Assembly (NCBI GenBank): GCA_026991885.1
Contig: JALXAQ010000238.1
Span: forward strand, 36,232 to 100,231
DNA: 64,000 nt
Reading direction: 5' to 3'
Origin: Thiotrichaceae bacterium
GTDB lineage: Bacteria > Pseudomonadota > Gammaproteobacteria > Beggiatoales > Beggiatoaceae
Shown: positions 20,058 to 29,453 of the stretch, piece after piece
How positions within the stretch are numbered: position 1 is the stretch's first letter
How the letters are laid out: each line of letters starts with the position of its first letter
Notes under the pieces: model-generated
Told to the model about the DNA's origin: nothing
The model's database searches: none
The model's input: the letters and a program-made list of their open reading frames with translations, nothing else
Program-made: the position numbers and the translations under genes

Positions 20058-20148
20058 GGAGAGGTACCGAAGCGGTCATACCGGCACCGACTCGAAATCG
20101 GTTGGTCTCTAACGAGGCACGCGGGTTCGAATCCCGCCCTCTCCGCCA
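20058..20148 (+). tRNA. tRNA-Ser (anticodon CGA)
   Basis: 91 nt including encoded CCA. The acceptor stem is GGAGAGG / CCTCTCC, and the anticodon stem-loop ACCGA-CTCGAAA-TCGGT gives anticodon CGA. A long variable arm follows, typical of class II tRNA-Ser. The T-arm is GCGGG-TTCGAAT-CCCGC, with discriminator G and CCA at 20146-20148. It decodes UCG. Confidence 0.96.
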
Positions 20149-20180
20149 CGAATTTTAAGTTATTTCTCCCATGGTCAGGA

Positions 20181-20200
20181 GTGCAAGGCGTACCTTGCAC
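20181..20200. repeat. GTGCAAGG-family palindrome (copy 2)
   Basis: Sequence gtgcaaggcgtaccttgcac is a near-perfect palindrome. It lies between convergent tRNA-Ser and ald, where it may terminate transcription. Confidence 0.85.
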
Positions 20201-20201
20201 A

Positions 20202-21254
20202 TCAACCTAATGCCGGATGCACGATTTTCCCATCTTGCACATTAATGCCTCCACATAATGCCGCATTTTCTACCCAATTGGGCTGGGCTAAGCTCATTAC
20301 AAACGGCAATAATGCTGTCGATAACACTTGTGAAGCGGTGCGAGGTACAGCACCCGGCATATTAGTGACAGCAAAATGCGTCACGCCTTTATATACATAA
20401 GTTGGAGCGGCATAAGTTGTCGGATGGGTTGTCGCCACACAGCCTCCTTGATCGACTGATATATCTATGATCACACTGCCTGATTGCATACGAGACACCA
20501 TTTCTTCATCAACAACAATAGGGGCACGCTTGCCCGGGATCAGTACCGCACCTATCACTAAATCCGCTTGTTCTAGGACTTCGCATAATGTTTCGTGATA
20601 CGGATATAAAGCGGTCACATTGTGTCCCAAAGCTTGCATCGTTGCCAAACGATCCCAACGTTTATCAAACACAATCACATTCGCACCTAAAGCGGTAGCA
20701 ACACGAGTTGCTTGACTACCGGCGGCACCCGCACCAAGGACTACCAGTTTGCCCCGCGCACTGGCAGTGACTCCGCCCAATAAAATACCTTTACCGCCTT
20801 GCGGTTGATGCAATAAATTGCTGCCAATTTGGGTTGCTAAGCGTCCTGCAATCATACTCATTGGCATTAATAGCGGTAATTGCCCTTCTACTTCTACCGT
20901 TTCAAAGCCTATCGCGGTGAGCCCTATTTTTTGCAAAGCCCCAGTTAATTCAGGATAGGCGGCTAAATGCAAAAAACAAAATAAGAGATGATCGGCACGT
21001 AAATACTTTAAGTCTGTGGATTGTGGCTCTTTGACTTTGATAATTAATTCACTTTTGGCATAGACAGATGCGGCATCAGGTAAAACGGTCACGCCGACGG
21101 CTTGATAGTTCTGATCTGGATAGCCACTGAGTATGCCAGCAGCACTTTCTATAAAAACATCATGCCCCAGTGCGACTAACTCAGCACAGGCTGCCGGAAT
21201 TAATCCAACTCTACCTTCCAAGGTTTTGATTTCACGAGGGATACCAATGTGCAT
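20202..21254 (-). CDS. ald: Alanine dehydrogenase
   Basis: A 350-residue protein, slightly shorter than the usual 360-370. It begins MHIGIPREIKTLEGRVGL and has KVKEP (substrate Lys), LLFCFLHLA with the catalytic His, the Rossmann segment VVLGAGAAGSQATRVA, and DISVDQGGCVATTHPT. It reversibly deaminates L-alanine to pyruvate and ammonia with NAD. The C-terminus ends soon after INVQDGKIVHPALG, slightly early. It seems intact. Confidence 0.93.
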   Translation of the reverse strand: MHIGIPREIKTLEGRVGLIPAACAELVALGHDVFIESAAGILSGYPDQNYQAVGVTVLPDAASVYAKSELIIKVKEPQSTDLKYLRADHLLFCFLHLAAYPELTGALQKIGLTAIGFETVEVEGQLPLLMPMSMIAGRLATQIGSNLLHQPQGGKGILLGGVTASARGKLVVLGAGAAGSQATRVATALGANVIVFDKRWDRLATMQALGHNVTALYPYHETLCEVLEQADLVIGAVLIPGKRAPIVVDEEMVSRMQSGSVIIDISVDQGGCVATTHPTTYAAPTYVYKGVTHFAVTNMPGAVPRTASQVLSTALLPFVMSLAQPNWVENAALCGGINVQDGKIVHPALG

Positions 21255-21274
21255 AAGCTTTTCCTTTTTTTGAT

Positions 21275-21303
21275 TTAGGAGTCCAAGATTTATCTTGGAC
21301 GAG
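21275..21303. repeat. GTCCAAG-family palindrome
   Basis: Core GTCCAAGATTTATCTTGGAC lies between the small lipoprotein gene and ald on the minus strand. Confidence 0.9.
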
Positions 21304-21307
21304 AGAC

Positions 21308-21724
21308 TTAAGGAATAATATTGTCCACTCCTAATTCAAAACTATCAGTAAGGGTATTCACATTAACAACATAAACGCCCGCCAACAGATTCTCAACATT
21401 AAGGGGAATAATTTCCTCAAAGGCTTGATTTTTTGCGCTACAATCCTTGTCTGTTTGACGAGCCATTATAATTTTGAGACTCAAAGTGTCATCAGTTTTG
21501 TCTTCGATGATATCGTCAATGACGGTGCAATTGTCAGGTAAGTGACCTCTAGCAACAACATTGACTTGTATCGGAAAAGACTCATGTGTCATAATTTCAA
21601 TCTCTTCAACAGGTTCCAAGTCGTTAAAGATGCCCGTGGTTGAGAAATCTTTTTGGCAGGATGAGACTGCCACTAGGCTCAGTAAAATCAAGCTGAGAAT
21701 TTGATCACGAGTGAAATTAAACAT
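21308..21724 (-). CDS. Hypothetical lipoprotein
   Basis: A 138-residue protein. An N-terminal hydrophobic stretch (about 8-22, QILSLILLSLVAVSSC) ends in a lipobox-like AVSSC, with Cys23 as the probable lipidated residue. The mature part is acidic and beta-rich. Two Cys (TVIDD and DKDCSAK regions) may form a disulfide. The fold resembles small secreted beta-sandwich proteins (IQVNVVARGHLPDNCTVIDD), but I do not assign a family. Confidence 0.7.
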   Translation of the reverse strand: MFNFTRDQILSLILLSLVAVSSCQKDFSTTGIFNDLEPVEEIEIMTHESFPIQVNVVARGHLPDNCTVIDDIIEDKTDDTLSLKIIMARQTDKDCSAKNQAFEEIIPLNVENLLAGVYVVNVNTLTDSFELGVDNIIP

Positions 21725-21799
21725 GTTGACTATTGGACTCCTAAAATTTGACTTTTAAATAAACAATAATGATAACATTTTTCATCTGAGCGCGTTGCA

Positions 21800-22585
21800 A
21801 TGAACAAAATCCCTAATATTTTAAAACAGATTCTCCAACGCAAAGTGGAAGAAATAGAAGCACGTTCTAAACAGATTTCTATCTCTACCCTCAGTCAACG
21901 GGCTGCCAACAGCCCTCCGCCGCGTGGGTTTATCGAGGCAATGAATGCACAAGTACCCGCCGTCATCGCTGAGATCAAAAAAGCATCTCCTAGTAAAGGC
22001 ATATTACGTGCCGATTTCGATCCCGTTGCTATCGCAAAAAGCTATGAACAAAACGGCGCGACTTGTTTATCTGTTCTCACGGATAGAGATTTTTTTCAAG
22101 GTGCCGATGAATATTTGCAGCAAGTCCATGAAGCCTGTCATATCCCCATTTTGCGTAAGGATTTTATTATCGACGCTTATCAGGTTTATGAAGCCCGCGC
22201 TATCGGTGCCGATTGTATTTTGCTCATCGTAGCCGCATTAGGCGATGCACAATTACATGATTTAGCCGGTTTAGCAACCCATTTAGGCATGGATGTACTG
22301 ATTGAGGTGCATGATCGCGAAGAATTAGAACGGGCATTGTTGCTCAATATGCCTTTAATCGGTATTAACAACCGTAATTTGCGAACATTTGTCACGGATT
22401 TAAAAACGACTTTGGATTTATTACAATGGATTTCTAAAGAATATATTGTCGTCAGCGAAAGTGGTATTCATACACCTGATGATGTCGCCTTATTGCGTGA
22501 GGCGGGTGTACATAGCTTTTTAGTGGGTGAAGCCTTTATGAAAGCACCTGATCCGGGGGCTGCACTGGTCCATTTATTTAATTAA
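21800..22585 (+). CDS. trpC: Indole-3-glycerol phosphate synthase
   Basis: A 261-residue TIM barrel: [29 protein letters not shown] (catalytic Lys), [41 protein letters not shown] and [11 protein letters not shown]. It closes the indole ring in tryptophan biosynthesis. It is a single-function TrpC, not fused to TrpF, and trpD and trpG are not adjacent here. Confidence 0.96.
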   Translation: MNKIPNILKQILQRKVEEIEARSKQISISTLSQRAANSPPPRGFIEAMNAQVPAVIAEIKKASPSKGILRADFDPVAIAKSYEQNGATCLSVLTDRDFFQGADEYLQQVHEACHIPILRKDFIIDAYQVYEARAIGADCILLIVAALGDAQLHDLAGLATHLGMDVLIEVHDREELERALLLNMPLIGINNRNLRTFVTDLKTTLDLLQWISKEYIVVSESGIHTPDDVALLREAGVHSFLVGEAFMKAPDPGAALVHLFN

Positions 22586-22606
22586 AGAACGCGCCTAAAA
22601 TAACTA

Positions 22607-22632
22607 GGGCAACCACAAGGGATTGCCCCTAC
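22607..22632. repeat. GGGCAACC-family palindrome (copy 2)
   Basis: It matches the copy at 5691-5716 and lies just 3' of trpC, between convergent genes. Confidence 0.85.
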
Positions 22633-22645
22633 TGGTATATTAATT

Positions 22646-23236
22646 TTATTTTTTGCGTTTTTTCAAACGCGCTAGTTCGGCTTCAAGACGCTTAATTTTT
22701 TCTTCGGCGGCTTGACGCTCTTTTTTCTCCTCTTGATAAAAAGGTAATATAAACTCTTGATAGACCTTATCTTCAGCTAGGGTTTTGAGAGAAGGTCTTT
22801 GATACAAATCTTTAATCCGGGCAACACCTTGGATTTTATCACGCCCCCCGCAACGGGTTTGATGGGCGCGTACACTTTCCGTGCATTGAGACGGTAAAAC
22901 GCGAGTTTTTGACTGTCGTGTAGAATATAAAATTCTTTGACACCGACGCTGGCATATTCCTCTTTTTTCGTGATCGTATCCCGTTCTACCTCCTTTTCAC
23001 TGGAATCGGATAAAGCTTCTACACATAGATCAAAAACGCCCTCAAACGTGTAGTCACGAGGATAAAGTCATTAAATAGTTCACATAATCAGACACCGGTT
23101 TTTCCTCCAAAAGGCCGTTGTTCCATTCATAAATTACCTCAGAGTCACCATAATATTTTTCCCAATATTCGGCTTCCGTCACGCTTATGCTGGGTTGGGG
23201 GCTTGGGGATTCTCGCGGAGTGGGTAAAAGGCTCAT
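22646..23236 (-). pseudogene. Uma2-family (DUF820) endonuclease-like pseudogene
   Basis: The first 60 codons (23236 to about 23057) are family-like: ISVTEAEYWEKYYGDSE and YEWNNGLLEEKPVSDY. The frame then stops. About 50 residues of the usual core are missing, and the sequence resumes in another frame with YTFEGVFDLCVEALSDSS, ERDTITKKEEYA and GVKEFYILHDSQ. A second shift leads into LKTLAEDKVYQEFILPFYQ and the coiled-coil tail RLEAELARLKKRKK. An internal deletion plus at least two frameshifts make it non-functional. Confidence 0.85.
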
Positions 23237-23251
23237 GTTTTCTCCTTTAGC

Positions 23252-23281
23252 TAGACGTCCAAGATAAATCTTGGACTCCTA
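23252..23281. repeat. GTCCAAG-family palindrome
   Basis: Core GTCCAAGATAAATCTTGGAC followed by TCCT, between pgl and the broken Uma2 gene. Confidence 0.9.
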
Positions 23282-23292
23282 GTATATTAAAA

Positions 23293-23955
23293 TTAAATCA
23301 ATGCAGCTCGATCAATCAAAACGGTCGCTGGCTGTATTTGGCTAATAGGCAGATTTTCACCACGCCGCCACCGAGCAACCGCTTCCCGCTTAGCTGCGCC
23401 AGTGACCAATAATAACAATTCACGGGTATTGCACAAAGCCGCCACGCTAAGACTGACGCGCTCTGGCGGTGGTTTGGGGGCGTTGAAAACCGCATGAACT
23501 AATTCATCTTTCGGGTGCTGGTGTCCGGGAAAAAGGCTGGCAGTATGTCCATCTTCACCCATACCTAGCAATACCATGTCGAAAGGTAGTGCCTTCTTCA
23601 CGATCTCAGTGTAACGATGTGCCGCTGTCTCAGCACCCAAATGGGCTGGTATGCTATAAATTTGAGTGGATGGGATATGATCCAGCCAAGCGCGTGAAGC
23701 CATGACGCTGTTTCTGTCCGCATCGTCTTCAGGCAAACAACGCTCATCCCCATAATAAATATGCCAACGCGCCCAATCGCTGTCAGCGTCCTTTAATAAG
23801 CGGTAAGTTTGTTCAGGCGTACTCCCCCCCGCGAGGACAATTTTAAAGGCACCTTTTTGCTCAATGAGTTGTTGAGACAGTGTCAAAATGCGCTGACAGG
23901 CTTCATGGGCAACCGCTTCGCTGTCGTCTAATAATTGCCATTGGATTGTGTTCAT
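23293..23955 (-). CDS. pgl: 6-phosphogluconolactonase
   Basis: A 220-residue DevB-type lactonase: KIVLAGGSTPEQTYRLL, WHIYYGDERCLPEDDADRN, MVLLGMGEDGHTASLFPG. It hydrolyses 6-phosphogluconolactone in the oxidative pentose phosphate pathway. It lies 9 nt after zwf on the same strand. Confidence 0.95.
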   Translation of the reverse strand: MNTIQWQLLDDSEAVAHEACQRILTLSQQLIEQKGAFKIVLAGGSTPEQTYRLLKDADSDWARWHIYYGDERCLPEDDADRNSVMASRAWLDHIPSTQIYSIPAHLGAETAAHRYTEIVKKALPFDMVLLGMGEDGHTASLFPGHQHPKDELVHAVFNAPKPPPERVSLSVAALCNTRELLLLVTGAAKREAVARWRRGENLPISQIQPATVLIDRAALI

Positions 23956-23964
23956 TGTAGTGAC

Positions 23965-25446
23965 TCAATCTGGATTTAAAGAATGCCGCCAACCTTGATC
24001 TTCCCTTTCAAATAAGCGTCCCCCCTCCTTAGGACCCCAACTGCCCGCCGGATAGGTAGGAATATAATCACGCTCCATTGCCCAAACACGCAGAATAGGG
24101 TCCACCACGCGCCAAGCATATTCTACTTCATCATAACGCAAAAAAAGTGAACGATCTCCTTTGATCACGTCTAACAAAAGTTCCTCATAAGCCTCTTTAG
24201 CAATATCTTTGTCTGTGCGGAAACTCGCATCTAAACTCATTTGGTGAGTATTCATTTCCAACCCTGGTTCTTTGACAGTCATTTCGGCCTTCATACATTC
24301 TGTCGGTTGGATGCCTAATAGTAACCAATTGGGACGCATACGTTGAATCTGATTGGCGCGGAAAAATTGTTGCGGGGGCTGTTTGAAACAAATGGAGATC
24401 ATGGATTGCCCCTCAGCGAGGCGCTTGCCCGTCCGCAGATAAAAGGGGACGCCCGCCCAACGCCAATTATTGATAAACAGCTTTATAGCGGCATAAGTTT
24501 CGGTCACGCTCTCCTGGGGCACTTTGTCTTCTTGCAGATAGCCCTTGACTTTTTTATTTTGCACCATGCCGGCTGCGTATTGAGCGCGAACCGTTTGTGC
24601 ATGTACAGCGTTTGGCGAAATGGGGCGGATGGATTTAAGGACTTTAACCTTTTCATCACGCATCGCTTCCGCTTCCATAGAAACGGGCGGCTCCATTGCG
24701 ACAAGGGTGAGCAATTGCAAGAGATGGCTTTGTATCATATCCCGCATCGCGCCAGCATTGTCATAGTAATCAGCCCGACTGCCCACTCCGAGGGTTTCTG
24801 AATGGGTAATTTGGATATGATCAATATAGTTACGATTCCATAGCGGCTCCAGCATGAGATTGGCAAAGCGAAAAACTAAGACATTTTGTACTGTCCCTTT
24901 ACCTAAATAATGATCGATACGATATACTTGATCTTCACGCAAATAGCGAGAAATCCGCTGATGCAAGGCACGGGCACTGTCTAAGTCAGAACCAAAGGGC
25001 TTTTCGATAATCACACGCCGCCAGCCATGTTCTTCATCCAACAAACTTGCCTCGCTCAAGTTTTGGACAACGACTCCAAATTCGGCGGGGCGAATGGACA
25101 TATAAAAGGCGACATGTTGTGGAAAATCCGGCGTATTGTTGATAAAATCTCGCATAGCGGGGTACATATTTGGGTCAGTCAAGTTGCCCTCAAAATAGTG
25201 TAGCCGCTGTTTGAAATGTTCAAAGATTTTCTCATCTAAGCCATTGCGAGCCTTAGCAATTAGCATGTCTTTGACCTCAGAAATCCATTTTTCACGGTCC
25301 CAAGGGCGGCGCCCTGTTGCTAAAATCATCGTGCCTTCGGGTAAACGTCCTGCGACTTCTAGGTGATAGAGGGCGGGCATGAGTTTTAGGCGTGACAGAT
25401 TACCCGTCGCGCCAAAGATGACGTAGGTACAGGGTTCTTCGCTCAT
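23965..25446 (-). CDS. zwf: Glucose-6-phosphate 1-dehydrogenase
   Basis: About 493 residues. The NADP-binding site is [19 protein letters not shown], the EKPFGSD motif is present, and the active site is RIDHYLGKG followed by TVQN. The usual sequence is RIDHYLGKE; Gly replaces the Glu here, while the catalytic His and Lys remain. It makes NADPH and 6-phosphogluconolactone. The ATG at 25446 begins [16 protein letters not shown]; a further 15 upstream codons overlap gcvR. Operon order is gcvR-like, zwf, pgl. Confidence 0.94.
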   Translation of the reverse strand: MSEEPCTYVIFGATGNLSRLKLMPALYHLEVAGRLPEGTMILATGRRPWDREKWISEVKDMLIAKARNGLDEKIFEHFKQRLHYFEGNLTDPNMYPAMRDFINNTPDFPQHVAFYMSIRPAEFGVVVQNLSEASLLDEEHGWRRVIIEKPFGSDLDSARALHQRISRYLREDQVYRIDHYLGKGTVQNVLVFRFANLMLEPLWNRNYIDHIQITHSETLGVGSRADYYDNAGAMRDMIQSHLLQLLTLVAMEPPVSMEAEAMRDEKVKVLKSIRPISPNAVHAQTVRAQYAAGMVQNKKVKGYLQEDKVPQESVTETYAAIKLFINNWRWAGVPFYLRTGKRLAEGQSMISICFKQPPQQFFRANQIQRMRPNWLLLGIQPTECMKAEMTVKEPGLEMNTHQMSLDASFRTDKDIAKEAYEELLLDVIKGDRSLFLRYDEVEYAWRVVDPILRVWAMERDYIPTYPAGSWGPKEGGRLFEREDQGWRHSLNPD

Positions 25447-25471
25447 TGTGATTTTCCTCTTTTGGTTTAGC

Positions 25472-25990
25472 TTATGTTGATAGCCAGTCACAGTGCATTT
25501 CCAATGAACTGGCGGTATTGGTGACAGATGCTAGACAGGCATCAACACGCGATTCAGGAATACAGACAGAGAAATTAATTAAATATTGTTCGCCCTCATT
25601 ACCCGGTATCGTCTCCGCGTTTAAGCGAACGATATTGGCATCAAAGGCCATAAAAACTTCAGACAATTGGGCAATCAGTCCAGGATGATCGGCACCATGT
25701 AGGGTGATTTTATGGCTAATTTGAGTATTTTGTCCATGAATTTTGGACAATTCAAATTGGCTCACCTTGATGTCAGCCCCCTCAAGCTCAGGCAGAGCGC
25801 GGAGCTGGCTTTCAAGCTCTTCTTGGTTGACGGGAGAGTTACAAACGGCGGTAAATTCGGCACCCGCACCTAGTACGACAAAACTTGTGTCACCGAGATT
25901 AACCCCAAGGTTGAAGAGAGCACCGGTGATGGATGATACTAGCCCTGTTCGATCTGGGCAGAAAATTGAGATTAAAAGTGATTGAGTCAT
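25472..25990 (-). CDS. ACT-domain protein, GcvR-like
   Basis: A 172-residue protein with two ACT domains: [30 protein letters not shown] and [20 protein letters not shown]. This architecture matches glycine cleavage system repressor GcvR-like proteins. No gcv genes or GcvA are nearby, so the role here is uncertain. It lies 25 nt upstream of zwf. Confidence 0.85.
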   Translation of the reverse strand: MTQSLLISIFCPDRTGLVSSITGALFNLGVNLGDTSFVVLGAGAEFTAVCNSPVNQEELESQLRALPELEGADIKVSQFELSKIHGQNTQISHKITLHGADHPGLIAQLSEVFMAFDANIVRLNAETIPGNEGEQYLINFSVCIPESRVDACLASVTNTASSLEMHCDWLST

Positions 25991-26042
25991 AGTGGATTTT
26001 TCTTTTAAAAATAAAGGTTCAAACTGAGGATGAAAAAAAAAA

Positions 26043-26681
26043 ATGCAACAATTAACAGCTTTAGATCATTTAATTATCAATTTTGACCACGGTTTACGCA
26101 CACTATTTGGTCAACCTCTAAGCACGATACGGAGTCATCCTGCTCAAAAGCTTGAAGAGACAGAATTGAGCGAAACTGATAAAGAGTTATCTGCCCGATT
26201 AATGCGTGTTAACCATGCTGGAGAAGTCTCAGCCCAAGCTTTATATCAAGGGCAAGCCCTAACAGCCCGCTCGAAAGCGGTGCGTGAGACTATGAAACAG
26301 TCCGCCTTTGAAGAAAACGATCATTTAGTGTGGTGTCAAAACCGCATTTCTGAACTCAATGGACATGTCAGCTTTTTAAATCCACTTTGGTACACTGGCT
26401 CCTATACTATAGGTGCCGTGGCGGGGGCGGCGGGCGATAAATGGAGTTTAGGCTTTGTGGCAGAAACGGAACGGCAAGTTGTCAAACATTTAGAGGGACA
26501 TTTGCAACGTTTACCCGCTCAAGATATTAAAAGCAGAGCTATTTTAGAACAAATGAAGGAGGATGAGGCGCATCATGCGACAGTTGCCATCAAGGCAGGT
26601 GGTGTGCCCCTACCAAAACCAGTGCGTTGGTTGATGGGAGGGGTGGCGAAGGTGATGACTCAAACAGCTTTTTGGATCTAA
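26043..26681 (+). CDS. coq7: 3-demethoxyubiquinol 3-hydroxylase (Coq7)
   Basis: A 212-residue di-iron protein. Ligand motifs in order: MRVNHAGEVSAQALY (Glu), FEENDHLVWC (Glu and His), AETERQVVKHLEGHL (Glu) and KEDEAHHATVA (Glu and His). It hydroxylates 2-polyprenyl-3-methyl-6-methoxy-benzoquinol in aerobic ubiquinone synthesis. It is divergent from gcvR. Confidence 0.95.
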   Translation: MQQLTALDHLIINFDHGLRTLFGQPLSTIRSHPAQKLEETELSETDKELSARLMRVNHAGEVSAQALYQGQALTARSKAVRETMKQSAFEENDHLVWCQNRISELNGHVSFLNPLWYTGSYTIGAVAGAAGDKWSLGFVAETERQVVKHLEGHLQRLPAQDIKSRAILEQMKEDEAHHATVAIKAGGVPLPKPVRWLMGGVAKVMTQTAFWI

Positions 26682-26708
26682 GGAACGTGCATAAAATAAT
26701 TTAGTCAA

Positions 26709-26840
26709 CTTCAAAACCAGACCTGGCAGGTTAAAAACAAAACCTGCCAGGTCAAAGTCAAATACCGACCTGGTTACGCTTTTGACCTGCCAGGTTTGGT
26801 TTTAACCTGGCAGGTCTGGTTTTGACTTTGGTTTTGACTT
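26709..26840. repeat. Cluster of ACCTGCCAGGT palindromes
   Basis: Four to five copies of ACCTGGCAGGT/ACCTGCCAGGT in alternating orientation are separated by AAAAC/GTTTT-rich spacers and can fold into nested hairpins. A single unit also occurs at 32428-32460. The cluster lies between convergent coq7 and the TorF-like gene. Confidence 0.9.
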
Positions 26841-26879
26841 TCAGACGTTAAATAGGATTTTTTAATTAGGAGATTTAGC

Positions 26880-27614
26880 CTAAAAACTTCTACTCAGCAT
26901 AAAAAACACACGCTCATCGGCAACATCCTTAACATTATCTAAATCAGTATCGCTAAAATTGACCGAAAACTCAAAATCAGCGACACCATAGGAGATGGAG
27001 GCGCCATAATAAACGTAGTCCTCTCCAGCTTTATCATTCTCATCAAAAGTTTGTTGACCAACAAAGGCACCAAAACCCAAACCATTGCTTAGGCTGTGAC
27101 CGATATTAAAGGCATAGTGCTGAGCTTTACCCGTTTCACCAAACCACTCAGGGGAGTAGTCATACGATAAGCCAAACTCCGTTCCCACTGGCAGACTATA
27201 ACCCACGCCTAAGTGAAACTCAGAAAAGTCGTAATTCAAATCGCTACCTGCCCCCGGATATATATATTGTAAGGCACTGATATCATAGCTGAGTCCACTG
27301 TCCAACTCGTTGCCGTAACCAACATAAAGATCGATTTCAGTGTCAGCACGATCTTCGGGAGCCACTGTATCATCCTCTAAAAATTTGACGTTAGAGCCCC
27401 AAGCACCGACATAAAAACCAGAGCCATGGTTGATGTCAAATCCACCCTGTATAGCCCATCCTTCATCTGTTTGTGTAAAACCACGGAATACATAATCAGA
27501 TGTCAACGCAACATTGGCACTGAATTCAAAATCGCCCATTTCTGCGGCGGCTTGGGCAGTCGGGAGGCTTGCGAGTAAAACACTGGTTGTTAATAATGTT
27601 TTAGATAATTTCAT
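26880..27614 (-). CDS. TorF-family outer-membrane beta-barrel (putative porin)
   Basis: About 244 residues from ATG 27614. A signal peptide (1-23) precedes FEFSANVALTSDYVFRGFTQTDEGWAIQGG, typical of the TorF/TIGR02001 family. It has alternating amphipathic strands and a C-terminal Phe (FFMLSRSF), the barrel insertion signal. The substrate is unknown. Confidence 0.85.
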   Translation of the reverse strand: MKLSKTLLTTSVLLASLPTAQAAAEMGDFEFSANVALTSDYVFRGFTQTDEGWAIQGGFDINHGSGFYVGAWGSNVKFLEDDTVAPEDRADTEIDLYVGYGNELDSGLSYDISALQYIYPGAGSDLNYDFSEFHLGVGYSLPVGTEFGLSYDYSPEWFGETGKAQHYAFNIGHSLSNGLGFGAFVGQQTFDENDKAGEDYVYYGASISYGVADFEFSVNFSDTDLDNVKDVADERVFFMLSRSF

Positions 27615-27680
27615 AACTATATTCCTCAAATTTTTAGCATTTATCAGTCAATTTCTTTCAACTCCAACAGTTGTGACTAA

Positions 27681-27706
27681 AATGTCCAAGATAAATCTTG
27701 GACTCC
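27681..27706. repeat. GTCCAAG-family palindrome
   Basis: Core GTCCAAGATAAATCTTGGAC, 67 nt upstream of the TorF-like start. Confidence 0.9.
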
Positions 27707-27847
27707 GGAACCGCAAAAATGTTCCATTTCTTACAAACTGATTGTTGTTAATGTGACTCAATTGTGTTGATAAAAGAACATTTTCCCACAACTTGTTTAG
27801 TTGATTGTAAATGCAATAGTTATACCAACTATAAAATTTGAGTTGAA

Positions 27848-27876
27848 ATGGAGTCCAAGATTTATCTTGGACTATT
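27848..27876. repeat. GTCCAAG-family palindrome
   Basis: Core GTCCAAGATTTATCTTGGAC overlaps the 3' end of the MBL hydrolase gene; its stop lies inside or next to the stem. Two copies of this family flank the 27.68-27.88 kb gap. Confidence 0.9.
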
Positions 27877-28915
27877 CAGGATAAGAATGTGAATCTCCCA
27901 TTTTTAAAATCCCATAAAACATACCCTCTGGAAATTCTGGCTCTTTATCATAATGATAAAGAAAACACTTTTTTTGAATGTCTTTATCCAAATTGTTAAT
28001 TAAATCTGAAATATGTGGATGTACGCCAGAGGGAGAGGGCGATGTTTCACAATCCATATAAATTCTATTAGCCCGTTTGTAGAGTACCTCTAGTTGCGAG
28101 GGTATAATAGATTGGATGTCAGTTGGCATGAGAACCCTGTAACCACTAGAGTGTTGCAAATGAATTCCGTAACTGGGCAATTCTTCAGAACTGGAAATCA
28201 CATGCATAGCGAAAATGGGGGTTAATGTCCAATTTCCATCACCATCTTGAAAGGTGTACATTTTTGTTTGTCCATCTTCCTGTTTGCCAAGCACATGGAT
28301 ATCAAAGTAGGTTTCAAGGCTGACATCAGGCACAGATTGTAAAGTATCTAAGCCTGGTCCGAGTGCTCTTTTTAAGGGGCTAAGCACTTTCCTATGAATA
28401 AACAGATCAGGTTTAGTATTGCTTGGTGGCACTTTCCACCATTCTTGTTCAAGAAAGAGCTTCTCAGCAATAAATTGATTATTCAGCCATTTTTTTTTGG
28501 CAACTGTATATGAAGGATTAAAAAACGTTGTCAAGGCGATATATTCCATACCACCGATATGGTCATTATGGGGGTGAGAAATATAAACGCCGTCTATATC
28601 ATTGGAGTTTAAAGCATGAACTTTTAGGGCGTGTCTAATATCTCCACCTACATCAAGGAGTAAGCGATATGGCCTTTTTCCTCTTTTACCAACCATATCA
28701 AATTCAATCAAGAAGTTAGACTGCCATTTCGGCGTATAAAGTTGTTGACTCAGTTTATCAATCTCAGCTACCATGAATTGTTCAGAGACATTTTTCTTCA
28801 ATTCTGGTGAATGGGCTATTTTCAATACGAGTTCACGCGCCTGTTTGACAGAAATGACCTCTTCATACGATCCTGTGGCAAAGGCTGAATGGACACCTAT
28901 TGCTGTGATTTTCAT
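27872..28915 (-). CDS. MBL-fold metallo-hydrolase
   Basis: About 347 residues. The metal motif is ISHPHNDHIGGMEY (HxHxDH), with later ligands likely in FAMHVISS, MPTDIQS and MDCETSPSPSGVHPHISDL. The order resembles RNase Z- or cyclic-nucleotide-phosphodiesterase-like members of the superfamily. The ATG at 28915 has a GGAG upstream; a TTG at 28927 is less likely. The specific substrate cannot be told. Confidence 0.8.
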   Translation of the reverse strand: MKITAIGVHSAFATGSYEEVISVKQARELVLKIAHSPELKKNVSEQFMVAEIDKLSQQLYTPKWQSNFLIEFDMVGKRGKRPYRLLLDVGGDIRHALKVHALNSNDIDGVYISHPHNDHIGGMEYIALTTFFNPSYTVAKKKWLNNQFIAEKLFLEQEWWKVPPSNTKPDLFIHRKVLSPLKRALGPGLDTLQSVPDVSLETYFDIHVLGKQEDGQTKMYTFQDGDGNWTLTPIFAMHVISSSEELPSYGIHLQHSSGYRVLMPTDIQSIIPSQLEVLYKRANRIYMDCETSPSPSGVHPHISDLINNLDKDIQKKCFLYHYDKEPEFPEGMFYGILKMGDSHSYPE

Positions 28916-28936
28916 TTTGTTCTCCAAATTAACACT

Positions 28937-29009
28937 AAAAAAACGACAGGGATGTTATATATATAAGTAAGGATAAACCTAAATTATTTAACATCCTTGT
29001 CGTTTTTTT
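28937..29009. repeat. Inverted repeat with 21-bp arms between divergent genes
   Basis: Arms AAAAAAACGACAGGGATGTT / AACATCCTTGTCGTTTTTTT (one or two mismatches) flank an AT-rich loop of about 30 nt. It has terminator-like ends in both directions but lies upstream of both flanking genes. Confidence 0.75.
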
Positions 29010-29083
29010 GTCTAATAAATAGCATTGCCTAACTCCCCATCTGTGATAAGCTAGCAGACTATCAATTATAAGGAATTTGTCAA

Positions 29084-29440
29084 ATGTCATTCACACAAAA
29101 AATATCTCGTTTAACTTCGACTCCTTTTGTTTGGCTCTTTTTCGCTGGATTTATAACGAGCTGTAGCTCTTCCAAACTTGATTTAAAGGGTTTCGATTTA
29201 GCCAAAGGGGAGCAGGTTTACAACAACTTGTGTATGGTATGCCATACAGCAGGCATGTTTGGTGCGCCAAAAATGCGGGATAAAAGTATGTGGGCTTCTC
29301 GTATTGCACAAGGGATGGATATTTTAATTAATCATGGCATAAATGGCTTTAATGCAATGCCACCCAAAGGTGGTAATGCCAGTTTATCAGATGAAGATAT
29401 CAAAAATGCTGTGGCTTTTATGGTATCACAATCTCAGTAG
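29084..29440 (+). CDS. Small c-type cytochrome lipoprotein (c5-like)
   Basis: A 118-residue protein. A hydrophobic leader ends at FITSC (lipobox, Cys about 27). One haem site CMVCH is at about 52-56, and the axial Met is probably in NAMPPKGGNASLSDEDI, the cytochrome c5 pattern. It is likely an outer- or inner-membrane-anchored periplasmic electron carrier. Confidence 0.88.
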   Translation: MSFTQKISRLTSTPFVWLFFAGFITSCSSSKLDLKGFDLAKGEQVYNNLCMVCHTAGMFGAPKMRDKSMWASRIAQGMDILINHGINGFNAMPPKGGNASLSDEDIKNAVAFMVSQSQ

Positions 29441-29453
29441 ATGAGTGTACCGA

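Noticed and set aside
20058..20148. Genomic island attachment site at the tRNA-Ser 3' end
   Set aside because: No second copy of the tRNA 3' end and no integrase in the window; the duplicated block is the promoter.
26709..26840. CRISPR array
   Set aside because: Units are short palindromes in alternating orientation with variable, low-complexity spacers.
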